Shown here: positions 33,953 through 43,733 of the stretch, one piece after another
How the letters are laid out: each line of letters begins with the position of its first letter
How positions within the stretch are numbered: the stretch's first letter is position 1
Assembly (NCBI GenBank): GCA_016699855.1
Contig: CP064988.1
Span: 1,392,501-1,456,500 of the forward strand
Length of the DNA: 64,000 bases
From: Rhodospirillales bacterium
GTDB lineage: Bacteria > Pseudomonadota > Alphaproteobacteria > Reyranellales > Reyranellaceae
Direction of reading: 5' to 3'
Program-made: the position numbers and the translations under genes
The notes under the pieces: model-generated
What the model was told of the DNA's origin: nothing
The model's input: only the letters and a program-made list of their open reading frames with translations
The model's database searches: none

Positions 33953-34729
33953 CTACACGGCGCCCTCGGTCGGGATGTGCAGGACGCGGCCGCAGTGCTT
34001 GCAGTGCACGGCGTCGGTGTCGTGCGCGAGCAGGCCGCAATCCGGGCATTCGTGCCGGACCTTGGGCGGGCGGAAGACCGCCTGGAGGAGCCGCAGGAAC
34101 AGGCTCACGCCGACCACCATGATGACCACCGCGAGCAGGCGTCCGCCCGGCCCCTGCAACGTGATGTCGCCGAAACCCGTGGTCGTGAGCGTGGTGATCG
34201 TGAAGTAGAGCGCGTCGATATAGTGCGAGATCGCAGGGTTGGTGCGGTGCTGGGTGACGTAGACCACCGACGTCACGATGAAGATGAAGACGCCGAGCGT
34301 GACGGTGCGCTGGATGACGTCCTCGTGGCGCCGGAACCACGGCGAGTCGGCGCGCAGGTCGCGCAGCAGATGGTAGGACCGCAGCACCCGCAGCGCGCGC
34401 GCGATCCGCAGGAACGCGAGGTTCTCGACGAAGACCGGCAGCAGCAGCGAGACGATCACAACCACGTCGGCGGCGGTCGCGAAGCTCAGCAGGAACCGCC
34501 GCCGCGCCGTCTCGGCGTAGAGCCGGGCCGCGAGATCCACCGTCAACGCGAGTCCGATGGCGACGTCCAGCGGGATGATCCACCAGCTGTCGCCGGCGAA
34601 CGACGACAGCAGGAACACCGCGATGGTGGCGACGTCGAACAGGATGAGGCCGTAGCGGAACCGGCGCGCGCGCGGGCCGGTCCCGAAATACAACGCCTGC
34701 AATCTGGTCCGTAGCCGCTGCGTCGCCAT
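33953..34729 (-). CDS. Voltage-gated-type potassium channel with C-terminal zinc ribbon
   Basis: 258 residues. A six-segment channel subunit: hydrophobic segments at about 27-45, 50-70, 85-103 and 142-160, an S4-like arginine helix (FLRIARALRVLRSYHLLRDLR, 107-127), a pore helix and the filter TTTGFGD (182-188), then the last segment (198-215). The cytoplasmic tail ends in CPDCG (228-232) and CKHCG (243-247), a zinc-ribbon arrangement that replaces the usual RCK or cyclic-nucleotide domain. The filter TGFGD is potassium-type. Function and gating signal are inferred; redox- or metal-dependent gating is one possibility. Confidence 0.88.
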   Translation of the reverse strand: MATQRLRTRLQALYFGTGPRARRFRYGLILFDVATIAVFLLSSFAGDSWWIIPLDVAIGLALTVDLAARLYAETARRRFLLSFATAADVVVIVSLLLPVFVENLAFLRIARALRVLRSYHLLRDLRADSPWFRRHEDVIQRTVTLGVFIFIVTSVVYVTQHRTNPAISHYIDALYFTITTLTTTGFGDITLQGPGGRLLAVVIMVVGVSLFLRLLQAVFRPPKVRHECPDCGLLAHDTDAVHCKHCGRVLHIPTEGAV

Positions 34730-34970
34730 GCCGGTGCGGTTCCACCCGCGCGGTGCCGCCGCGCCCGGCGCGACTTTGCGTCATTCCCCGCCGGATGTAA
34801 AACCGCGGGCGCGGGCGGCGCGTCACCGCATCCCGGCGATCGCCGGTGCGAACGCGCGACGGACAACGCCGCCGGTGTGGCCGACGGACCGCAACGCCGC
34901 GCGGTCGGCGCCGAACCCCGGGCGGCGCACCCCGCGCCGGCGCTGGCCCACGCGGCGGGACGCCCCCTCC

Positions 34971-35045
34971 GTCATCCCGAGCGCAGCGAGGGATCTTCAG
35001 GCGGCATACGGATCGGCAAACATCCCTCGCTACGCTCGGGATGAC
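34971..35045. repeat. Type C palindrome copy 4
   Basis: GTCATCCCGAGCGCAGCGAG and GGATCTTC on the left face CATCCCTCGCTACGCTCGGG and ATGAC on the right; the arms differ by a couple of bases. The rest of the gap between 34730 and 35124 shows nothing coding. Confidence 0.85.
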
Positions 35046-35259
35046 AGTGGGCGGGTTCAAGAGGACAGGCGCGCAGTCCGGCGACCACGGGCGATAGACT
35101 CGTGTCGTGGAAGGTCGGCGCGTCCTACGTCGACGCCGGCACGGCGCGGCGGGAGACGACGAAATCGAGGATGTCGGGCACGGCGCCGTCGATCGTGAGC
35201 TCGACGGGCGCGTGGCTTCGCGGGCGCGGACGGATGTCGAGCGCCTCGGCTTCGGTCGA

Positions 35260-35745
35260 TCAGCGCGATTCCATCCACGTCGACCACGGCACGAAGGTGG
35301 CGCGGCCGCGCGTGGCGGGCCGGCGGCGGGCGTTGCCGGTGTTGAACGGCGCGACGTGGGCGCGGTCGCGGTGGCGCGCCAGCAGCGCGCCGGCGTCGAT
35401 GGTCAGCACGATCTGCGGCGTGCGGCGGCAGGCGCGCAGATGGCGCTCGACGCGGTCGGCGTCGCACCAGAAGAACACCTTGCCGTTGAGCAGCGCGTAC
35501 CACTGCGTCGGCCGCATGCCGACCAGACAGCCACGCAGCGCGTCGGGCGGCATCGGCGCCTGGTCGCGGATCACCGAGCCGTCGGAGAGGACGACCCGCG
35601 CCGCGCGCTGGCCGGCGATGGCGGCGCGGTCGTCCGGCCGGCTTCCCGCGCGCGCCACCAGCGCCGACGCCGACAGCAGGCCGTCGCGCCGGATCGACGG
35701 CCAGTTGGCGGCCTCGGCGATGTGGAAGACGCGCGCTCCCACCAC
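35260..35745 (-). CDS. DUF7002/DarT-N-terminus-like protein, possibly truncated by an in-frame stop
   Basis: 161 residues from GTG 35745 (or 35742), starting five bases after the cysS stop. It begins VVGARVFHIAEAANWPSIRRDGLLSA, the H...NW..I...GLLS pattern seen at the start of DUF7002 and of DarT-like ADP-ribosyltransferase families, then MRPTQWYALLNGKVFFWCDAD. The frame ends at a TGA at 35260, but the same frame runs on for 44 more codons to TAG at 35125 with protein-like sequence (APVELTIDGAVPDILDFVVS), so the stop may be a nonsense change or error. Role unknown; ADP-ribosyltransferase relation is only suggested. Confidence 0.65.
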   Translation of the reverse strand: MVGARVFHIAEAANWPSIRRDGLLSASALVARAGSRPDDRAAIAGQRAARVVLSDGSVIRDQAPMPPDALRGCLVGMRPTQWYALLNGKVFFWCDADRVERHLRACRRTPQIVLTIDAGALLARHRDRAHVAPFNTGNARRRPATRGRATFVPWSTWMESR

Positions 35746-35750
35746 CGTCG

Positions 35751-37133
<1,383 letters not shown>

Positions 37134-37240
37134 GGGAAGGCTCCGGATGCGCGGACGACAGGCGTGGACGCGCGGCGCCGGGCCGCGCGCGTTCATCGAC
37201 CCCTAGGCGGGGCCCGCCTCCTTACATCGCCGTCCGAGCG

Positions 37241-38599
37241 TCATGCCCGCTCCCCCTTCAACCGCGCCAGCACTTTACCACGGCCGATCAGCGAAATCAT
37301 CCCGGCCATCTCCGGGCCGCGCTCGCGCGCCGTCAACGCCAGACGCAGGGGATGGAACAGCGCCCTGCCCTTCGCGCCGGTGGCGCCCGACACGGCCGAC
37401 GTCCACGCCTTCCACGTCGCGCCATCCCACGGCTCCGGCGGCAACGCGTCGGCGGCGGCCGCCAGGATCTCGGGGGCTTCGAGCGTCGGGGTCAGCGGCC
37501 CGCGCACCACGGCCGCCCATTCGGCGGCGTCCTCGACGCGCTGCAGGTTGCCACGCACCGCCAGCCAGAACGCCTCGCCGAGATCGGCGTCGACGGCGGC
37601 CAGGCGCGGACGGACCGTCGCATAGGACAGCCCGTGCGTGGTGCGGGCCGACAGCGCGCGCAGATCGTCCTCCGAGAAGCGCGCCGCGGCCCGGCCGATT
37701 TTGGCGAAGTCCATCGACGCGACCAGCACGTCCATGCCGGCGACCGCCTCGACCGGATCGCTGGTGCCCAGCCGGGCCAGCAGCGCGCAGACCGCGAGCG
37801 GCTCGATCCCCTCGCCGCGCAGATCCTCCAGCGAGCGCGAGCCCGCGCGCTTGGACAGGCCGGCGCCGTCGGCGCCCGTGAGCAGCGGCAGATGCGCGAA
37901 TTCCGGCGGCGTGGCGCCCAGCGCGGCGAAGAGCTGGATCTGGGTGGCGGTGTTGGTGACGTGGTCCTCGCCCCGGATGACGTGGGTGATGGCGAGATCG
38001 ATGTCGTCGACCACCGAAGGCAGCGTGTAGAGGTAGGTGCCGTCGGCGCGGATCAGCACGGGATCGCTCTGGGTCGACCCCTCGACATGCTGGACGCCAC
38101 GCACGAGGTCGGTCCACGCCACGTCGCCGGCGTCGAGCCGGAAACGCCAGTGCGGGCGGCGGCCCTCGGCCTCGAGCCTCGCGCGGTCTTCGGCGGACAG
38201 CTTGAGGGCGGCGCGGTCGTAGAGCGGCGGCCGGCCCTCCGCGAACGCCTTTTTGCGCCGATGCTCCAGCTCGGTCGGCGTCTCGTAGCAGGGATAGAGG
38301 CGGCCGGCGGCGACGAGCCGGTCCCGCGCCGCGTCGTGGCGCGCCGCCCGCGCCGTCTGGCTCTCCAGCCGGTCCCAGTCGAGCCCGAGCCAGCGCAGGT
38401 CGTCCTCGATGCCGCGCGCGAACTCGGCGGTCGACCGCTCGCGGTCGGTGTCGTCCATCCGCAGGATGAACGATCCGCCGTGGCGCCGCGCGAACAACCA
38501 GTTGAACAGCGCCGCGCGCGCGTTGCCGACGTGCAGCCGGCCGGTCGGGCTGGGCGCGAATCGGACGACGGGGGTGGCGGCGGACGTTGCGGGGGGCAT
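37241..38599 (-). CDS. gltX: Glutamyl-tRNA synthetase
   Basis: 452 residues. Class I synthetase that charges tRNA-Glu (and, in many alphaproteobacteria, tRNA-Gln for later amidation). The HIGH motif appears as RFAPSPTGRLHVGN and the KMSKS equivalent as GLSKRAGSRSL. The domain order of the catalytic core, stem-contact fold and helical anticodon domain is complete. Alphaproteobacteria often hold two GltX paralogues; LSKRAG instead of the classical LSKRHG suggests this is the second type. Begins a minus-strand cluster with cysS. Confidence 0.95.
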   Translation of the reverse strand: MPPATSAATPVVRFAPSPTGRLHVGNARAALFNWLFARRHGGSFILRMDDTDRERSTAEFARGIEDDLRWLGLDWDRLESQTARAARHDAARDRLVAAGRLYPCYETPTELEHRRKKAFAEGRPPLYDRAALKLSAEDRARLEAEGRRPHWRFRLDAGDVAWTDLVRGVQHVEGSTQSDPVLIRADGTYLYTLPSVVDDIDLAITHVIRGEDHVTNTATQIQLFAALGATPPEFAHLPLLTGADGAGLSKRAGSRSLEDLRGEGIEPLAVCALLARLGTSDPVEAVAGMDVLVASMDFAKIGRAAARFSEDDLRALSARTTHGLSYATVRPRLAAVDADLGEAFWLAVRGNLQRVEDAAEWAAVVRGPLTPTLEAPEILAAAADALPPEPWDGATWKAWTSAVSGATGAKGRALFHPLRLALTARERGPEMAGMISLIGRGKVLARLKGERA

Positions 38600-38709
38600 G
38601 GCGCGACCTTGTGGCGGCGGGGCCGGGAGCGGTCAAGCGGCGCGCGATTTCCAACCGGCGGCCGACGCGCTAGTGTCGGCGGAACAAGGGACCGACCGGG
38701 GTGGCGACG

Positions 38710-39432
38710 ATGCGGGTCGAGGACATCGCGTACAACGATGGCGGCACGCGGCTGGTCGGCCAGCTCGCGGTCGACGAGACGCGGCCGGGACGGCGGCCGG
38801 GCGTGCTGGTGTGCCACGAGGGGCCGGGCCTGACCGACCACACCAAGATCATCGCCCGGCGGCTGGCGAAGCTGGGCTACGTCGCCTACGCGATGGACTA
38901 CCACGGCGACGGCAGGCCGCTAGCCAATCCGGCCGACACCATGGCGCGGCTCAACCCGTGGCGGGCCGATCCGACCAGCATCCGCGTGCGCGCCGGCATC
39001 GCGCTCAAGCTGCTGGCGGCGCGGCCCGAGGTGGACGCCGGGCGCATGGCGGCGATCGGCTACTGCTTCGGCGGCACGACGGCGCTGGAGCTGGCGCGCG
39101 CCGGCGAGGATCTGCGCTGCGTCGTCGGCTTCCACTCGGGACTAGCGACGGCGCGGCCGCAGGACGCCGTCAACATCAAGGCCAAGGTGCTGGTCAACAT
39201 CGGCGCCGAGGATCCGATCATCCCGCCGGAGCAGCGGCTGGACTTCGAGAAGGAGATGCGCGCCGCCAACGTCGACTGGCGCATGATCCTGTACGGCGGC
39301 GCCGGCCACAGCTTCACCAACCCGGCGGCCGACGCGCGCAACATGCCGGGCTTCAAGTACCACGAGCCGACCGACCGGCGGTCGTGGCGCGCGATGCTCG
39401 ACCTGTTCGACGAGACCCTGGGGCCGGTCTAG
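38710..39432 (+). CDS. Dienelactone hydrolase family protein
   Basis: 240 residues from ATG 38710 (GTG 38701 is possible; a GGGGTGG site favours the ATG). Alpha/beta hydrolase with Cys nucleophile in IGYCFGGTTALEL, a late Asp (NIGAEDPIIPP) and His in GGAGHSFTNPA, the triad of dienelactone hydrolases that open lactone rings in aromatic degradation. CHEGPGLTDHTK carries the conserved Glu that activates the Cys. It precedes two receptor genes on the same strand by 35 bases and may process what they bind. Substrate unknown. Confidence 0.9.
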   Translation: MRVEDIAYNDGGTRLVGQLAVDETRPGRRPGVLVCHEGPGLTDHTKIIARRLAKLGYVAYAMDYHGDGRPLANPADTMARLNPWRADPTSIRVRAGIALKLLAARPEVDAGRMAAIGYCFGGTTALELARAGEDLRCVVGFHSGLATARPQDAVNIKAKVLVNIGAEDPIIPPEQRLDFEKEMRAANVDWRMILYGGAGHSFTNPAADARNMPGFKYHEPTDRRSWRAMLDLFDETLGPV

Positions 39433-39467
39433 GCCCGTCCACGCGAAAACACGGGGAGATGACGCAC

Positions 39468-40445
39468 ATGAAACGCCGCACGCTCGTCGCCACCGGCCTC
39501 GGCGCCCTCGCCGCGCCCGGCATCGTCCACGCCCAGGCGAAGTACCCGGCCGACCGGCCGATCAAGCTGGTCATCCCGTTCGCCGCCGGCGGTCCGACCG
39601 ACATCATCGGCCGCAAGGTGGCGGAGAAGATGACCGGCCTGCTCGGCCAGACCATGATCGTCGAGAACAAGGCCGGCGCCGCCGGCGCGATCGGCGCGCT
39701 CGAGGTCAAGAACGCCAAGCCGGACGGCTACACGCTGCTGTTCGCCACCTCGTCGACCCACGCCATCAACCCGACGGCGTTCGTCAAGCCGCAGTACGAC
39801 GCGGTCAAGGACTTCACGCCGATGTCCTCGATCTGCGTCAATCCGCTGATCCTGGTCACCCACCCGTCGATGCCGGACTCGGTCAAGGGCCTGGTCGAGC
39901 TGATGAAGAAGAACCCCGGCAAGTACTCCTACGCCTCGTCGGGCACCGGCAGCATCCTCCACCTCGCGGCCGAGTACTTCAAACGCGAGGTCGGCAACAT
40001 CGACGTGCTGCACGTGCCCTACCGCGGCTCGGGCCCGGCGATGCAGGATCTGCTGCCGGGCACGGTGGTCTGGATGTTCGAGACCTTCAGCACGTCGCTC
40101 CAGCACCACCGCGCCGGCAAGCTGCGCATCCTCGCCTACGCGCATTCCAAGCGCGCGCCGATCGCGCCCGAGATCCCGACGATGATCGAGGCCGGCGTGC
40201 CGGGCTACGAGGCCTACACCTTCAACCTGATCCTCGGACCGGCCGGCACGCCCAAGGACGTGGTCGACACCATCGACCAGGCGTCGCGCAAGCTGATGGC
40301 CGACCCCGACATGATCAAGTTCCTCGAGGGCATCGCGGCGGTGCCGACGGTCGACACAACGCCCGCGCGCACCGCGAAGTTCATCACCGACGAGATCGCC
40401 AAGTGGGCGCCCGTCATCAGGTCGAGCGGCGTCAAGATCGAGTGA
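39468..40445 (+). CDS. Bug/TctC-family solute receptor
   Basis: 325 residues from ATG 39468, with GGGGAG nine bases upstream; ATG 39459 is in frame but leaves no room for the ribosome site. Tat-like leader MKRRTLVATGLGALAAPGIVHA. Landmarks: IKLVIPFAAGGPTDIIGRK, VENKAGAAGAIGALEV, DGYTLLFATSSTHAINP, NPGKYSYASSGTGS and VLHVPYRGSGPAMQDL. Closely similar along its whole length to the next gene, so a tandem duplicate. Periplasmic carboxylate-type receptor, no TctAB nearby. Confidence 0.92.
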   Translation: MKRRTLVATGLGALAAPGIVHAQAKYPADRPIKLVIPFAAGGPTDIIGRKVAEKMTGLLGQTMIVENKAGAAGAIGALEVKNAKPDGYTLLFATSSTHAINPTAFVKPQYDAVKDFTPMSSICVNPLILVTHPSMPDSVKGLVELMKKNPGKYSYASSGTGSILHLAAEYFKREVGNIDVLHVPYRGSGPAMQDLLPGTVVWMFETFSTSLQHHRAGKLRILAYAHSKRAPIAPEIPTMIEAGVPGYEAYTFNLILGPAGTPKDVVDTIDQASRKLMADPDMIKFLEGIAAVPTVDTTPARTAKFITDEIAKWAPVIRSSGVKIE

Positions 40446-40485
40446 CCCGGCGCCGCCGCAACGCAGAGAGAAGGAACATCAGCGT

Positions 40486-41457
40486 ATGAGACGTCGTGAA
40501 GTGCTGGGCGCCATCGGCGGCGCCGTCCTGGCCGCGCCCGCCCTCGCCCAGGGCAAGTACCCCGACAAGCCGATCCGGCTCGTCATCCCGTTCCCGCCCG
40601 CCGGCCCCACCGACATCATCGGCCGTCTGGTCGCGGAGCGGCTGACGGTCGCGCTGGGCCAGCAGGTGGTGGTCGACAACAAGGCCGGCGCCGCCGGCGC
40701 CATCGGCTCGGTCGAGGTCAAGAACGCCCGGCCCGACGGCTACACGTTCCTGTTCGCGACGTCGTCGACGCACGCCACCAACCCGACCGTGCTGGTCAAG
40801 CCGCCCTACGACGCGGTGAAGGATTTCACGCCGGTCTCCTCGATCTGCGTCAATCCGCTGGTGCTGGTGGCGCATCCCTCGATGCCCGACACGCTCAAGG
40901 GCCTGGTCGAGCTGATGAAGAAGAACCCCGGCAAGTACTCCTACGGCTCGTCGGGCGCCGGCGGCATCACGCACTTCGCCGGCGAGCTGCTGAAGATCAT
41001 GGCCGGTGGCATGGACGTGGTGCACGTCCCCTACCGCGGCTCGAACCCGGCGCTGCAGGACACCATCGCCGGCAACGTGGTGTGGATGTTCGAGACGATG
41101 AGCACGTCGCTGCAGCTCCACCGCACCGGCAAGATCCGCATCCTCGGCTTCGCGCACACCAAGCGCGCCGCCATCGCCCCCGACATCCCGACCATCATCG
41201 AGGGCGGCATCGCCGGCTACGAGGCCTACACCTTCAATCTGATCCTGGCGCCGGCCGGCGCGCCGCAGAACGTGGTCGACACCGTCCACGCCGCCTCGCG
41301 CAAGGCCATGCAGGATCCGACGCTGATCAAGGCGCTGGAGGACATCGCGGCCGTGCCGATCCTCGATTCGACGCCGGAGACGACCGCGAAGTTCATCACC
41401 GGCGAGATCGCCAAGTGGGCGCCGGTCATCAAGTCGACCGGCTTCAAGGTCGAGTAG
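40486..41457 (+). CDS. Bug/TctC-family solute receptor, tandem paralogue
   Basis: 323 residues. Leader MRRREVLGAIGGAVLAAPALAQ. Shares long identical stretches with the preceding receptor (SSICVNPL, KGLVELMKKNPGKYSY, VVWMFET, GYEAYTFNLIL, FIT-EIAKWAPVI), which points to a duplication followed by divergence around the ligand pocket (ITHFAGELLKIMAGGMD). It starts 40 bases after the first copy, in the same operon. Ligand unknown. Confidence 0.92.
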   Translation: MRRREVLGAIGGAVLAAPALAQGKYPDKPIRLVIPFPPAGPTDIIGRLVAERLTVALGQQVVVDNKAGAAGAIGSVEVKNARPDGYTFLFATSSTHATNPTVLVKPPYDAVKDFTPVSSICVNPLVLVAHPSMPDTLKGLVELMKKNPGKYSYGSSGAGGITHFAGELLKIMAGGMDVVHVPYRGSNPALQDTIAGNVVWMFETMSTSLQLHRTGKIRILGFAHTKRAAIAPDIPTIIEGGIAGYEAYTFNLILAPAGAPQNVVDTVHAASRKAMQDPTLIKALEDIAAVPILDSTPETTAKFITGEIAKWAPVIKSTGFKVE

Positions 41458-41481
41458 CGGCGGCCGGGCGGCGCGCGGCCC

Positions 41482-42069
41482 TCAGGCCACCGCCGCCCGG
41501 ATCATCTCGATCGGCAGCACGGCGTCGAAACGGCCGGCGCCGACGGCCTGTTGGTTTCCGCGGTCGAGGCGTTCGTTCCTGAACGCCTCCTGCTCGATCC
41601 AGTCGCGGTGGTACAGCCCCGCCTCCGGCACCCCGTTGGCCAGCAGCCGGGTCCGCAGGTAGCCCATGTCGTCGCGCAGGCGCCCGTCGCCGCCCCGCTT
41701 CCACGCCTGCACGCAGTGGACGCATTCGTGCGCCAGCGTGCGCGCGACGCTCTGACGCGCCTCGTCGAGCGTGGCCTTGCGCGGACCGGCGCGCCCGGAA
41801 TCCAGCGAGATCGAGCCGGCGGCGGCGACCCGGACGCAGGCGTCGACGTCGACCATCACCCGCGCGAAGAGGTGCCGGGTGAGGTCGCGCACGGTCGCGA
41901 CCTGGAGGCGGCCGTGGACGCCGTCGCCGCTGACGCCCTCCCACAGCGGCGAGGTCTTGCCCCGGTCGTAGACGATCTCGACCCGGCGCGAATAGCCCGG
42001 CTGGACCGTCGCGGCCATCGGCACGAGGGCGCAAAGCTGGGCTTCAGCGATCATCCTGACATCCGGCAT
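41482..42069 (-). CDS. Hypothetical protein with HExxH zinc-peptidase-like motif
   Basis: 195 residues from the ATG at 42069, with GGGGAGATGG upstream. I do not recognise the family. ARTLAHECVHCVQAWKRGG contains H-E-x-x-H in a predicted helix, with a further Glu in WIEQEAFRNE downstream, the geometry of gluzincin or DUF4157-like metallopeptidases. No signal peptide or membrane segment. The N-terminal half is beta-rich (RRVEIVYDRGKTSPLW). It is divergent from aroG. A protease role is a hypothesis from the motif only. Confidence 0.7.
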   Translation of the reverse strand: MPDVRMIAEAQLCALVPMAATVQPGYSRRVEIVYDRGKTSPLWEGVSGDGVHGRLQVATVRDLTRHLFARVMVDVDACVRVAAAGSISLDSGRAGPRKATLDEARQSVARTLAHECVHCVQAWKRGGDGRLRDDMGYLRTRLLANGVPEAGLYHRDWIEQEAFRNERLDRGNQQAVGAGRFDAVLPIEMIRAAVA

Positions 42070-42124
42070 TTCCCATCTCCCCGAGGTCGGCCCGCGCGTG
42101 CGGCGCCGCCTCGAGGAGATGAAC

Positions 42125-42140
42125 ACGAGCGAACGCTCAT
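42125..42140. promoter_or_regulatory. TetR-type operator-like palindrome
   Basis: On the minus strand it reads TGAGCGTTCGCTCGTG: arms GAGCG and CGCTC around a two-base centre, like the TGA-N-CG-NN-CG-N-TCA pattern of TetR-family sites. It lies in the divergent region between the HExxH gene and aroG. No TetR gene is adjacent. Confidence 0.3.
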
Positions 42141-42172
42141 TATTCCCGATGATTCGACGGGCCGGCGGCGGC

Positions 42173-42201
42173 TTGGCAGTTTTTGTGGAAAAGTCGTAGA
42201 A
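42173..42201 (+). promoter_or_regulatory. Candidate promoter of aroG
   Basis: TTGGCA (42173-42178), 17-base spacer with a T-rich and A-rich core, GTAGAA (42196-42201); predicted leader of about 55 bases before the aroG ATG. Confidence 0.4.
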
Positions 42202-42260
42202 CCGGGCCCTTCGCGGGAGACCGGGCGACGTTCCGCGCCCGGACGGAAAGGAAAATCGAC

Positions 42261-43685
42261 ATGAACGCGATCCAGGCAGCGGCCCAGCGGGCCGCCACGG
42301 ATCCCGCAACCGCCGGCGTCTCGGCGTCCGGCTGGTCGCCCGAATCCTGGCGCGCCCGGCCGGCGATCCAGATGCCGGTCTACGAGGACGCCACCGCGCT
42401 GGCCGCCGCCGAGGCCCGGCTGCGGCGCTATCCGCCGCTGGTGTTCGCCGGCGAGGCCCGGCGCCTGCAGACCGCGCTGGCGCGCGTCGCCGACGGCAAG
42501 GCGTTCCTGCTCCAGGGCGGCGACTGCGCCGAGAGCTTCCAGGACTTCACCGCCAACAACATCCGCGACATGTTCCGGGTGCTGCTGCAGATGGCCGTGG
42601 TGCTGACCTACGGCGCCGGCATGCCGGTGGTGAAGCTGGGCCGCATGGCCGGCCAGTTCGCCAAGCCGCGCTCCTCCTCGGTCGAGAAGATCGACGGCGT
42701 CGAGCTGCCGAGCTACCGCGGCGACAACGTCAACGGCTTCGAGTTCACGCCCGAGGCGAGGCGGCCCGATCCGGAGCGGATGGTGCAGGCCTACAACCAG
42801 TCGGCCGCCACCCTGAACCTGCTGCGCGCCTTCGCCCAGGGCGGCTACGCCGACCTGCACGAGGTGCACCGCTGGAACCTCGACTTCGTGCGCAACTCGC
42901 CGGCCGGCGAGCGCTACGAGGACCTGTCGCGCCGCCTCGACGAGACGCTGACCTTCATGGCCGCCTGCGGCCTGACCTCGGCGACCACGCCGCAGATCTC
43001 GGAGACCGACTTCTTCACCAGCCACGAGGCGCTGCTGCTGCCCTACGAGCAGGCGCTGACGCGCGTCGATTCGACCACCGGCGACTGGTACGACTGCTCC
43101 GCCCACATGCTGTGGATCGGCGAGCGCACGCGCCAGCCCGACGGCGCCCACGTCGAGTTCCTGCGCGGCGTGCGCAACCCGCTCGGCTTCAAGGCCGGCC
43201 CGGGCATGTCGGCCGACGACGTGCTGCGCCTGATCGACGCGATCAACCCCGGCAACGAGGCGGGCCGCGTCACGGTCATCACGCGCATGGGCGCCGACAA
43301 GCTGGCGGCCAACCTGCCGGGGCTGCTGCGCGCCGTCCGCAGGGAGGGCCGCAGCGTCGTATGGTCGTGCGACCCGATGCACGGCAACACCGTGACGGCG
43401 TCGAACGGCAAGAAGACCCGCCACTTCGACGCCATCCTGCGCGAGGTCCGGGCGTTCTTCGAGGCGCACCGCGCCGAGGGCACGCATCCCGGCGGCGTGC
43501 ATTTCGAGATGACCGGGCAGGAGGTCACGGAGTGCCTCGGCGGCGCCGTCGACATCACGGTCGACGGGCTCAGCGCCCGCTACGAGACGCAGTGCGACCC
43601 CCGCCTCAACGCCAGCCAGGCGCTGGAGCTGGCCTTCATGCTGGCCGAGCAGCTCAAGGCGGACCGGATCGGGCGCGCGGCCTGA
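42261..43685 (+). CDS. aroG: Class II 3-deoxy-7-phosphoheptulonate synthase (DAHP synthase)
   Basis: 474 residues from the ATG at 42261, preceded by AAAGGAAAA. First step of the shikimate pathway: phosphoenolpyruvate plus erythrose 4-phosphate gives DAHP. Class II hallmarks: LLQGGDCAESFQDF (metal Cys), RMAGQFAKPRSS, HRWNLDF, TSHEALLLPYEQALTR, WSCDPMHGNT, and the C-terminal HFEMTGQEVTEC and YETQCDPRLN. Full length. It may be followed in an operon by pncB, 48 bases downstream, although the pathways differ. Confidence 0.95.
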   Translation: MNAIQAAAQRAATDPATAGVSASGWSPESWRARPAIQMPVYEDATALAAAEARLRRYPPLVFAGEARRLQTALARVADGKAFLLQGGDCAESFQDFTANNIRDMFRVLLQMAVVLTYGAGMPVVKLGRMAGQFAKPRSSSVEKIDGVELPSYRGDNVNGFEFTPEARRPDPERMVQAYNQSAATLNLLRAFAQGGYADLHEVHRWNLDFVRNSPAGERYEDLSRRLDETLTFMAACGLTSATTPQISETDFFTSHEALLLPYEQALTRVDSTTGDWYDCSAHMLWIGERTRQPDGAHVEFLRGVRNPLGFKAGPGMSADDVLRLIDAINPGNEAGRVTVITRMGADKLAANLPGLLRAVRREGRSVVWSCDPMHGNTVTASNGKKTRHFDAILREVRAFFEAHRAEGTHPGGVHFEMTGQEVTECLGGAVDITVDGLSARYETQCDPRLNASQALELAFMLAEQLKADRIGRAA

Positions 43686-43733
43686 CGCCGGCGGCGGCCG
43701 GCGCGGCCGCGACGCGATGGGAGGAACGACACG

